64,000 nucleotides of DNA from contig NC_079898.1 of the NCBI RefSeq assembly GCF_024868665.1, forward strand, positions 14,368,358 to 14,432,357. The letters are read 5' to 3'. Made by a program: the position numbers and the translations under genes. The notes beneath the pieces were generated by a model. That model was not told where the DNA came from. It saw only the letters and a program-made list of their open reading frames with translations, and searched no databases. Position 1 is the stretch's first letter; each line of letters begins with the position of its first letter. Shown piece by piece: positions 1-11,200 of the stretch. The stretch is from Triplophysa rosa (lineage: Eukaryota; Chordata; Actinopteri; Cypriniformes; Nemacheilidae).

Positions 1-554
1 AGGGTGAAACTGAAATCTTTAAATATTATCAGTATTCTTATTGGTCATTGTGATGTGTTTGGAATACAGAATGTTAATGTGTTGCTTAAATAGGCTACCG
101 ACAAAAGCAAAGACAACAAATTGTGATACCCATTAAAAATGCAGTACGGTGTCAGTGTTGTTGGTAGCCTATAGATAGATATTAACAGTTGAGAATGAGA
201 TCATTTTTAAACACAGAGCCATACAGTGAGTGGACTGACATTGTGACACATAAGTTACATATTTATGGTCATCAGTAATGGGCTTTTTGAGGCTTTATGT
301 CTCTGCTATATTGCATGTAAAGGCTGCTTATGTCCTTCAGTCACTCAGTGTTTGGGCATTTGTGACAGACTTTGAGAAATTATTTTCTTACAAAATACCA
401 AACTGCTTAATAATGTCTTCATCCATATGGACTCCTTTTGTTAGAGTACTAATACGTGACACTGGCCACACAACATGAAGAGCACTATAATATTGTCCAG
501 CATTTATTTTACTGTAAGCAACCAAATAACCAATGAATAAATAAATACATAATG

Positions 555-744
555 CACTGAAAAAGGTTTGTTGGAATTACTCAATTTAATCATGTACATC
601 GGTTCTACACGATTTGATTATAATTTTTTTAACATAGCCTAACTTTTTTTAAATTTCAAGAAAAGTTATGTTAAAAAACTGAAATCGTGTGGAACCGATG
701 CACATGATTAAAATGAGTAATTCCAACAAACCTTTTTTTCAGTG
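555..744. mobile_element. MITE with long inverted arms
   Basis: The left arm starts CACTGAAAAAGGTTTGTTGG and is repeated in reverse complement at the right end (…CCTTTTTTTCAGTG). Nearly the whole element pairs with itself, arms about 85 bp around an AT-rich loop. There is no coding capacity. No clean target duplication is visible. Confidence 0.8.
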
Positions 745-1575
745 TATTTTAATATATAAATAAACAGGAATGTGATGTCTTTCCAAATTCAGTGACTCTG
801 CAAAGCCTATACCATACTACAAAAACATTCTCCTGTCTGTTTATTCAAAGAAGCACATCATTTCAACTGAATTACTGGGATGTGAATTATTTTATTTTAC
901 AAGTAAATCCTCTTCAATGAATACAGGACTCTTTTACTGACCTCATATGTGTTCTAACACAAAACGAATAGTGGTGGTTGCTGTATTTATAGTCTGATAT
1001 GTATCTGGGTAGAGTTTGATGGATCTCAAAAGCTTTTTTTCTCACTTGTTAACCCTAAACAAAAACGTTATGTAATTCTGAGCCTTGAGCATCTTGTTAA
1101 GGACGCATATTTGGGTCATATTCATCAGGAAATTAAATTTCATACATCTACAAACACGCACGCTTGTGACCAGTCTGTAATTTAATGTGACCCAGAAGCC
1201 TATTGATTCCCGGATAGAAAAAGACATTCTGATATAGATGTAAGTCTATCAATACCAGTAATGGATGTTGAGTATGAAGCATTGTCTTTTTTTCCCCAGA
1301 CCGATGGCAATAATCCCCACAAAACCAACCTCACTGACCATGAGAGATAAAGATAAAAATATTAGTATGGGATAATCGTGTTAAGGTTCTAGTCCATCTA
1401 AGTATTGACTGCTTGGAAGATCAATGTTCTTTCAGCTGAGAAGTAAAGGTTTTGTTGATTCACAGTAGGAGAGTTTGATTGACAGATTGTTGGCTATATT
1501 CAAACTTTTCAAAAGGTTTTATAAACTATTTCAATTTTTAGAGCATAAATGTATTACTGTTATCATTGTTTAAAC

Positions 1576-2676
1576 CAGGGGTCTTCAACGTTTTTCGGGG
1601 CAAGGACCCCTTAGATGAGAGATGCATGGAGCAGGGACCCCCTTATACTAAAGAAATATTATAATGTTAAGACATTACATTAGCACTATTATGTTATTGT
1701 TGCACATATAGGCTAAATACTTTTCTGTGTATTATTTTTGTTTTTAATATAGATTGCTAGATTATTTAAAGGGATTTGCAGCATCAAACATTTAATTTTA
1801 CTGTGAGATGGACAATTACACATTTATTTGAACCTAGTTTTTATTAAGGCTTCAGTGAGATGACTGACGCTGGTTAATGGCACAAAGACTATTCTAGTGG
1901 AGGTAGGGTTGTCTCTGGATGCGAAAGAAATCAGTGCAGATTCTATGCATTCTGTTGTAAAATCAGGCCGTTTTATTAACGGTCATTCTTTTTTTTCTTC
2001 CGCTTTTCTGTGTGTTGCAGAACACACCGCTATTGTATAATTCTGAGCTCTGTTGTCTTTCTCGTGGATCAGCATTGTCGCGGCTGTTACACGAAAATGA
2101 ACACGTTTTTTTTCTACAGAGCATCATATCAAGGAGAGCAACATGATGTGACGAGTCCGCGTTATTTTCGGGGCAACTTGTTCGACGAGCGCCATCAGCA
2201 CTACACGGGGCGCGTTTCATTGATTTTAAACGCGTACGATAGTTCTGTCAGAGTTTACAATGCAGAAGCGGTGTGGTGTCATTTAGCTGTCAAATTAACG
2301 CTTTACAGCTTTAACAAATTTGAAAAGAAGTTCAGAAACATATGAGAATGCACTTTATTTGCACGCAACTCCTTTCATGCGTACTTTTATCGGAAGGGAG
2401 ACAGAGAATGCACTGATTCTAACCCTACCGGTTTTTATGATGCAGATGTAACGTTTCTACCATTGCTTGATCCGCTGCCTGAATGGATGTTTTGTCTGCA
2501 CGCACGCAGGTTATAATTGCAATGCGCGGGAGCTTCAATGAGTCCGCGCGGCCGCGCACGTGCGCAGCTTAAAGAGAACATTGGTTATAATATTTCCGAA
2601 CCCATGCTTTACATTTTTAACAAAAAGTTGCCTGTGAGTAAACAGTAATTAGCGGACCCCCGATTGAAGACCCCTG
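1576..2676. mobile_element. Non-autonomous hAT-type transposon, 1.1 kb
   Basis: Terminal inverted repeats CAGGGGTCTTCAA are present at both ends, followed inside by matching G-rich or C-rich runs. The flanks GTTTAAAC (1568-1575) and GCTTAAAC (2677-2684) form an 8-bp target duplication with one mismatch, the hAT signature. The interior is GC-richer than its surroundings, with a CpG cluster at about 2515-2570. It has open frames of up to 111 codons, but none resembles a transposase. Confidence 0.85.
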
Positions 2677-4392
2677 GCTTAAACCATAGGAAACAAATGT
2701 TTAAAACCATTCACTAAACTATCACTAACATTAAGAAAAAATGTCTCCAAAAACACTGCGGCGTGTAAAGCTCAGGGTAGTGTAGGGGAAAAACTGTTTC
2801 ATATTAAAGAGCAGGAGGTATTGGCAGGACATGTGTTTAGCCGAGCTCAGGCAACTTTACTGTTCAACTGAGCTAAGTAATCATGGTAATGTAGTCAAAC
2901 AAGAGCTGAAGCATCTGGAGCATGAGAGAACTTATACAGATTTGAAGGACAGCTGGGAACATCCTTTGCGAATTATTGTAAATTGCTCAGGCACAGTAAT
3001 GATACGCATTAAAATGCATTAAAGATGATCATGTTACGTTTATGACTTGAAATTTAATTTTAATGGTAGTTAAATTTTAGATGATAAAAAACTGGCAAGT
3101 TCATTTTCCAATTCTATATTAATGTTTCTGAAAGCTCCATATCAGAGTAGCATATCAGAAAATAAAGATGTCTGCAATTAATGTGTGTGCAATTTGTCCC
3201 TAGGAGTCAAATGTAACATAAAAAAAAGAAAAAGAAAAAAAGCCAAGTGATTCTGAATGACTAAGGCTCATTATGCAAATGTCTTGTCAATAATTAAATT
3301 AAGCGTTTCCAAGGTGTAAATATTTCTTAGTGAATTATTCCCGTCCATAGATTTCATTTGAAAAAAATCCCCCAGTTAACCTCACTAGGAGACATACTGT
3401 ATATTGATTGTATTATTGTCTGCATGATAAGTTTCAAATACTTACGTGCCTCCAGCAACCGTTTCTTCTCTTTCAATAATTTTGCTCTTGAATAGAGACA
3501 TTTTACTGAGAGACTGGTTCACTTTGAAACATCTTTAAGCAATCTCACCAAAGCAGCCTTAACACACTGTCATAATACTCTTGAGTGGAAAACAGATGTG
3601 GGAGCTAAACAGTTTTTATTTCATTAGAAACATCTTTATTCCAGGTGAATAAGACTTTCTTATCTCAGTCCTTGAAGTTTTTCATGGCTTAGAGCTTCAT
3701 TTGACCCCAAACTCTGATATAATGAATGAAAACAAATGGTGCTGATACATTTTGGAATCACTTCAGAACAAATAAATGCTGGATGTGAAGTGGTTTAATG
3801 GACGTTTTGATGACAGAAAATAGCCGTGTTCATTAGGTGTGTGGTTGGTAAATACTGTACAATATAAGATTAAAATGCAGATGAAAACTGTGACCGTTTG
3901 TTGTTATAGTGACTCCACATCATCATTTGAATGCAGTGACAAAATCTGTTTATCATATTTCCTCCATCATGGCCACATAGATTACACTTCTCTGACTTGA
4001 TATGACTTTTGCTGAAGTGTTTGTCCTGCATTCAGCAGTCACCACAAAAGGTCTTTTCATTAAACCTTTTCCTGAGGATAATGCAGTAAACAAATGTCAA
4101 CCCAGTGAAATCTATGCGTTTACAAATCATAATTACTCTGTGAAAGTCAAATGTTTACACTTATGTTCCCTTGTTTTCAGGCCAAGTAAAATAAATACAA
4201 TACTATTCAATATAAATGACTGCTGTTAGTATTACAATAAATGTAACTGTAATAATAACAATGAGAATGCTCCATGTAATGCAATGTTTTACTTTTTCAG
4301 AAACAAAGCAAGCATTAAGATAAGTTTTTTAAAGGATGTTGATGGTGCTTTTTTATGTGGAGTGAGGCTGTCAGTCAATGAGAGAGAAATTC

Positions 4393-4470
4393 ATATAGTT
4401 TTGAAACGAGGGTGAGTAAATGATAATAACAACGACAGAAAGTTCATTTTTGGGTGAATTATTCCTTTAA
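4393..4470. mobile_element. TTAA MITE, right-end fragment
   Basis: Contains GGTGAGTAAATGATAATAAC, then a TTTTTGGGTGAATTATTCC end and a TTAA at 4467-4470. It matches the right end of the complete copies at 21594-21932 and 53933-54381. Confidence 0.65.
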
Positions 4471-5142
4471 GATTGTTCAGGACAAGTGACAGTCAGCAGC
4501 ACGAGTCAATCAATCATTGATGTTTTTATTTGTTTTGTGTACAAGTCTACAAAATGAGTTTTATGATTGTTTTCACAAATAGTCCTCTATCATTGTGTTG
4601 TGTTTGCTATAGTCTTGTATTTATTTCTAAATTACAGCAATGCTGTTGATTTCAGTTTAAAGTGACGTTTTGATTGATTGAAACACTACATTCCTAATAA
4701 AAAGTCTGTGCACCTCTAGTGTAAAATGTAATTACTTGTCACTGATGTTCTTGCACAGTTGTGTCTGTGAGGGATTTAAGCGGTCTGAATGTCAGTTAGC
4801 ATTCGTAATGCTTTTTGCAGGTATCATGGCTAAATTAGAAAAAGTGGTCTGATAACAGCATGATTCGGTGTGTGTTGAGAAACAGACTGATGGAGTTCTT
4901 CTCAGTCTGCTAAAAACTTTTTTAATTACAAAGTGTCGTTCTTGAGAATAAAGTTACTTTTTACGAAGTAAACGTAATACTATCTGGACAAATGCATTAG
5001 AAGAAAAAGAGGTCTCTTAAAGAGAGCTTTAACTTACTCTACAAAGATTTGTTTTTGAGTGAAATCAACATACAGTATTATTTGTATATTTCTGTTTATT
5101 ATGGTAGAGCAACTGCTTTATTTAATCTACTGTTTCTTTAAG

Positions 5143-5285
5143 GTTGCCATGGTTGAGGAGTCTGTCTATCCTTTCCCAACGGTGGACGTGCCTGATCATG
5201 CTCATTACATTATTGGAGCTGTCATCCTTACCGTTGGCATCACTGGCATGTTGGGCAACTTCCTGGTCATCTATGCTTTCAGCAG
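5143..5285 (+). CDS. opn4a: opn4 exon: N-terminus and helix 1
   Basis: A pyrimidine-rich acceptor (ctttaag) ends at 5142. The first ATG inside the exon, at 5149, has a strong Kozak context (GCCATGG). The exon encodes MVEESVYPFPTVDVPDHAHY and helix 1, with its GN pair, and ends in phase 2 within the Arg of AFSR. Only about 20 residues precede helix 1, short for this family, so an upstream exon may add more. Confidence 0.85.
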
Positions 5286-8200
5286 GTGAGATTGGGCTGA
5301 GCTGTTAAACGTTCACAACGTGAATTTATAGTGTATGAAATGCTTCTTTGTTGATTATCAAAGTATCCGCTAATTTTGATAATGTTTTCAGCATCTCTAC
5401 CACCCCGACTCCATTTTTATTAATATTTACTCTTTTATGGAATGTGTATTATATAACATTAGTTAATGAAGGGAATATAGAGTCTTCCATCACGTGTAGC
5501 TATAGCCAAACATATTTATCTTAATCTTACTAATGGATTAAAAATGACCTTGTGAACTGCAGTAGTTTTGATTTGGTAGTTAATCAAATTGTAATACTTT
5601 AGCCATTTACCACTTATTTACTTAAATGGCCATTATGAAAACAGTAAATAGTGTAATTGTTAAAGTTAGTAAGAGGACAAAAAACTATCAACACAGGCAG
5701 AATACAGTGGAACATACAGCGAGACATGAATGAGTCATAGACACTTGATTAAATATTGTTGCTTTTTACAACCTTCATTCGTTTCATTTCACTTTTCCTG
5801 CACTCCAAACAATGTTGTGTGTTTGTAGGAGCCGAACCCTCAGGTCACCTGCCAACATGTTCATAATAAATCTGGCCATCACAGATTTCCTCATGTGTGC
5901 CACCCAAGCACCCATTTTCTTCACCACCAGCATGCACAAGAGATGGATCTTTGGAGAGAAAGGTACACACATCAATCTAAATGTCCACATTATTGACCTG
6001 TTTTTGTATAAAGTTAGTTAAAATACTAACCGAGTTCCTAATCTGGCTCAATACTGTAATCTATGGATCACTAAAATCACTGCCTAGACTTTGTTAGGAA
6101 TAAAACATGCATGTCCATGATTCATTTGAATTACAATGAATACATTTGTGATAAATGTTAATTAACCAGGGATAGATTGATAAGAATGAAGAAGTTCTTG
6201 GGTTGAATAAGGTTTATATAAATGAGAAGTTGCTTTGGATATAGCCTTGTGTTCTCTGTACTGTTCTCTGTACTGAAGAATTCATTCTCAGTGAAAGTTG
6301 CATGTTAAGCAAAAACACAACACAAAACAAGGACCAGCTATCGCTGTTTTGTTCCGTGGTGAAACATTACTGCTCATGATATTAGATGGCTCTTTTATCC
6401 CTGAGGCGCTGTAAATGTCAGCTCTTATCAGGACTGAATCTTAATTGCCTTCATCAGCCTCGACTGTGTGTTGTGGATGACTTGAGCCTGCTGACGCTTT
6501 CGCTCTGTTACTGTGATGATTTTTAGCTGATTGATGCCCATCTTTTGTGTTGGAGTCCAGCTATGACATTTTTGTCCACTCTTCCTTCTGTCACAGGAAA
6601 TGGGCAAGAAATTAGGTCACTCTTTTAATAGATTCCTATTCCATATTATGGGTATCATTTTGAAAAACCATAACTGTCAAAAGGATAAAAGCATCACAGG
6701 GGTCAGTCACCAGAACATCATAGAAGTGAATGTTTAGAGCCGTGAATGAATCCCTGACAGACAAATGAATCCTAATTTCCTCTACACTGTGCATATGTGG
6801 CTGTGCAATTCTGATGTTGCTCCCACACAGATGGAAAAAAAATTGTCCAGAGTGCATAAAATATTTGCCCTTAAAGAAATCAACCAAAACATCAAACATA
6901 TTTTAAAGCAGCCTCCAAACCCCAAAATGAATATGTCATGCCTTGCATCGGTTTATTGTGGGGCAAACTGTTTGAACAAAAAAATTGTTCAGTGTATTGG
7001 TAGTCTTCCATTCAGCAAACAGAACAGCCTTGGTCAGCCACATTGTTTGGACAAAGTTTGTCATGTCTTCTCTGAGGGAGAGGCTCTGACCCAGTTTCAT
7101 GTGGTAGAAAGGGTTAAAAGGTCTGCTTCCTATAAAACAAGGCACAGCTATGACCACCATCAATTTCATTGGGACAATTGTACACTTGATTTCTCTGAAA
7201 GCTTTCACATTCACATACAACTCACAGAAATCCTCTTTCCAGAATAGATGAACCTGAATCTATCATAATCTACTCTACTGTGTGTGTGTGACAAGGTATT
7301 GGAGAAGACTTCCGGATGAGTTAGAGGATTATATTTAATAATGTTAATATTAAAGTGCATCAAAAATGTGTTCTGACAAAGGAAGTTTTCATGAATCAAA
7401 TTATTATATACAGTATGCAATCGGTGATACATATGAATGCATCGCCAGTCATTCTCTTTACGCATGCCCTAACAGAACAGAAAACATAAAATTGCACTTA
7501 CTGAGGACTAAAAAGAAGGTATAGTCCAATGTGATGCAGCACACTGTACATATTTCAGTTCCACATCGTTGCCGTTGAAATGTCATATCTCAGCTGTTTG
7601 CAAAGTGTACAGAGTATGTATACATACAGACCCACCTACCTCTGCTGTTTCATGATCTCCAGGCTGTGAGTTGTATGCCTTCTGCGGGGCTTTATTTGGC
7701 ATCTGTTCCATGATCACACTCGTGGTCATCGCCGTGGATCGATACTTTGTGATCACGCGGCCATTGGCCTCCATCGGCGTGTTGTCTCAGAAGAGAGCTG
7801 TTCTGATTCTTCTGGCAGCCTGGGTCTATTCCCTCGGATGGAGTCTACCTCCGTTCTTTGGTTGGAGTAAGTGCACAGTACACAGCCTTTTTAAAAGTCG
7901 TGTGAAATAATGTGGCTTTGGGCAACATTTTAGGGAGGGACTCCAGTTCCTACACGTGGATATATGGTGCAGGGCCCATTCTTATTGTATTTTACCAGCC
8001 TTTATGGAAGTTAGTATATTTTATTATCAGTTCATTTAAAATAATATTTATGTGTTAGTCATTTTTGGGCCACTGTAAAACTGATCCTTTTTAGTTTGTT
8101 TGTTTAAGTTTGAAACTGGATTTAAGATTCCGTTTGATGATTGCTTACTTGAATTTTTGTTAGCAGAAATCTATTGGAACAGCTAAGCTAAGGCGTCAGC

Positions 8201-11200
8201 CGTCAGAATGATCCGTATGTAAGCATAAAGATGTGAGTGGTACCAGTGGCAAAAAGTGCACTGTTGAACTCTGATCTGTGCTGAGTAAAGGTCCCCGAGT
8301 ACTAGGCTTTCAGCATGATGGGGATAAAGCCTGGTTTGGTTTCTCTGGGACTCTCTATCTGTGGTTTCAGGCAAGTGCCTCTTCACACGAAGGGTGTCTG
8401 TCTCTTTTAGCTTGCCTGACAGCCTTTATTTTCTTAGCAGATCAGGACTCCAAGATAGATGATAAATACCAGCAGCTCACACATGTGAAAGCCAGATTGG
8501 TGCTGATAAGAAGTATTATGACTACTGACTTATAAGATATTCTCAGTTGTTATAACAGCCAGTCAGCATTTCAGTCCCTGAGTTTTTTCCCAGTTTTCAC
8601 AGGGTGTAAAAAGCTTAACCGCTGACTGTCACTTACGTATCTTTACAGACTGTTATGTGTTGTTCTTTCTGTCTTTCTCGGTCTTGCAGGCGCTTATGTT
8701 CCTGAAGGGCTGCTGACCTCTTGCACCTGGGATTATATGACATTCACGCCCTCCGTGCGAGCTTACACTATGCTGCTTTTCACCTTTGTGTTCTTCATTC
8801 CTCTTATCATCATCATCTACTGCTATTTTTTTATTTTCCGGTCCATTCGTAGAACCAATGAGTGAGTATTTAATAGACCCTGTATCCCTAAAATTAACGA
8901 AAAGTTTTACTGCAAAAACCATGGTTACCATAGCCCAGTTTGTGGTAGCCATTATTGAACTACAGTACATGAAAAGATATTTTATTTTATTTATTGATTT
9001 CATTTTTGGTAAAACCATGGTTCATTTTCATAAGGAATATAATATTAAAATAAAAATTTTGAGACCACATTAATTTCTTTCATTTCTTTCTTTCATTTAA
9101 ATTGTATTTCAACATGGAAATAAATACAAATTTAACACCGAAAGTCTTAAACAGCTTTCCTGTGGCTCAGTGGTTAGAGCGTGGCACTAGCAACACCAAG
9201 GTCATGGGTTTGATCACAGGGATTGCACATACTCAGAAACAAATGTATAGTATAATGCAATGTAAATCGCTTTGGATAAAAGCATGTGCCAAATGCATAA
9301 ATGTAAATGTACCTACCTCATAAGTAAGTTATTATATCTGAAATCAGTGTTATTGTATATTTTAATTCATTTTTAAACAAGGTCTATGTAAATTAGATGT
9401 AATTAAAATAAATGAACTGACTTGATTGCAATTAAAGCTTGATAGGACATTAGTGTTAATAATTTCCTTTCTGTCTATCTAATTGTTGAAGGGCTGTGTG
9501 CAAAATTATTGGGGATAACAAGCGAGACTCAATTAAAAGATTCCAGCGGCTGAAAAATGAATGGAAGATGGCGAAAATCGCTCTTATTGTCATTCTCATG
9601 TATGTCATCTCCTGGTCTCCATATTCAACTGTGGCACTAACAGCGTTTGCTGGGTAAATGAATCCTGAAGCTTACACACATACAAAGACCCATGCACATA
9701 TACATTATTGAATATAGAATTGTATAGTCAAAGTTATAATATCATTTATTCATATAATATTTCTTGATCTAATGTATATATATATATACACACAAACACA
9801 TACACACATGTATATATATATATATTATATTATGTTTATTTATTTAAAAAATCATTTTAGAAATAATGTTTGTAATAAAAAAATTACAGTCAATGATCCA
9901 CTTTTGTATCTAAGATAAGAAGAGTGTTCTTTTTTATTTTTTATACATTTTGTTAAAAAGTACTCAATTTTAATTGTAATTTGTACAAAGTAAACAAAGT
10001 TTTGTTTATTAAATTCAGCATTTGGCAAAGTGCTCATCCTCCAAATTTTCATGTAAAATCTCTAAAAGTTCATGAGCCACTTGAGAAAACCTGCTTTAGA
10101 CACTCTGAGTTTGTATGTTTTGATTAGCATTTTGTTCATTTGTTAATGAATGTATTCATTTGTTATATACATTTTGATCTATTTCACAGGTATGCTGATA
10201 TGCTCACGCCATATATGAATTCAGTACCTGCAGTTATAGCCAAAGCTTCAGCCATCCACAATCCCATCATCTATGCCATTACACACCCCAAATACAGGTA
10301 CAGAAATCAGATCTGATTCTCTTTATATTGCGTAGTTTATAATCCAGACCAGTTTTGATTCCCAGCCTGTCATGAAAGATTGACATTGTAGTGGACAAAA
10401 TGGAACATGGGTCACATGTGATTACCTGCTCTGGCCCCAATAACACAAACACCTGAGGCAAATTGTAATTGTTTTAAGTGTTCAATCAAAAAATTGATGA
10501 GTGACATCAGATACAAGCTCTGATTATGGGTTTACACTAAACTTCCATTATGACTGATGTTATTAACCTGAATGTCCATTCGTGCATACAGAGTCATTAA
10601 TCGTGCACAGATAATCCTAACAGTATGGTACAAAAATGTTAAGACCACATGGGTAAAAAGCTCTTTTGATATTTCCCACCTTAACATTAAATAACAACAG
10701 CACTTTCCTCAACATATGTTTGTCCCTATGTGAAATTTCCTAATCTGGCATGTGACAAAAAGTAAATATTTTGACCTAATATGTAATCATTAAAAATGAA
10801 CACTGTACCCTTTATAGACCATTTTGAAAGGTGTCAACAACGCTGGTCCAGAAGACCTTCCTGTTTTAGATTTTTTACACTACACAAACATTTAAACAAA
10901 ATACAACCAACAGAACATTGTAACCGAATCAAAATGTTAAACAAGTATCTTTTGCATTTAATTATATAGGTAAGTTTAAAAAACTCAAGCACATTCTAAA
11001 CATCCATTGACCCACTGCTCACACAATGCCTTATGGTGCATAAACCAATCAATAATCATTTCTCATTAGTATTTTACATAGCGTTTGATCAATGGTTTCT
11101 AAATTTTCTTATTTGACAGGATTGAATAGCAGTGTATGCTCTTGACATATCGGTTGCCAATAATTGAACCCTTTTATGTTCTGTGTGAAAACAGACACGA

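Larger units (their letters stand above)
1..5142. other. Region upstream of opn4
   Basis: No coding exon was recognised. The stretch holds a palindromic MITE (555-744), a hAT-type element (1576-2676), the end of a TTAA MITE (about 4393-4470) and otherwise AT-rich unique-looking DNA. A first opn4 exon and the promoter should lie in 2.7-5.1 kb but could not be located by eye. Confidence 0.5.

Noticed and set aside
2010..2345. 111-codon frame upstream of opn4
   Set aside because: It lies inside the hAT element 1576-2676, overlaps an antisense frame and shows no recognisable domain.
5059..5148. Upstream in-frame ATG before the opn4 exon
   Set aside because: It lies before a clear pyrimidine-rich acceptor; the 30 codons it adds look like translated intron (a Phe/Leu/Ile run).
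9154..9230. tRNA-like A and B boxes suggesting a tRNA gene
   Set aside because: The head is followed by the SINE body and tail, with relatives at 14747 and 17474, so it is a tRNA-derived SINE.
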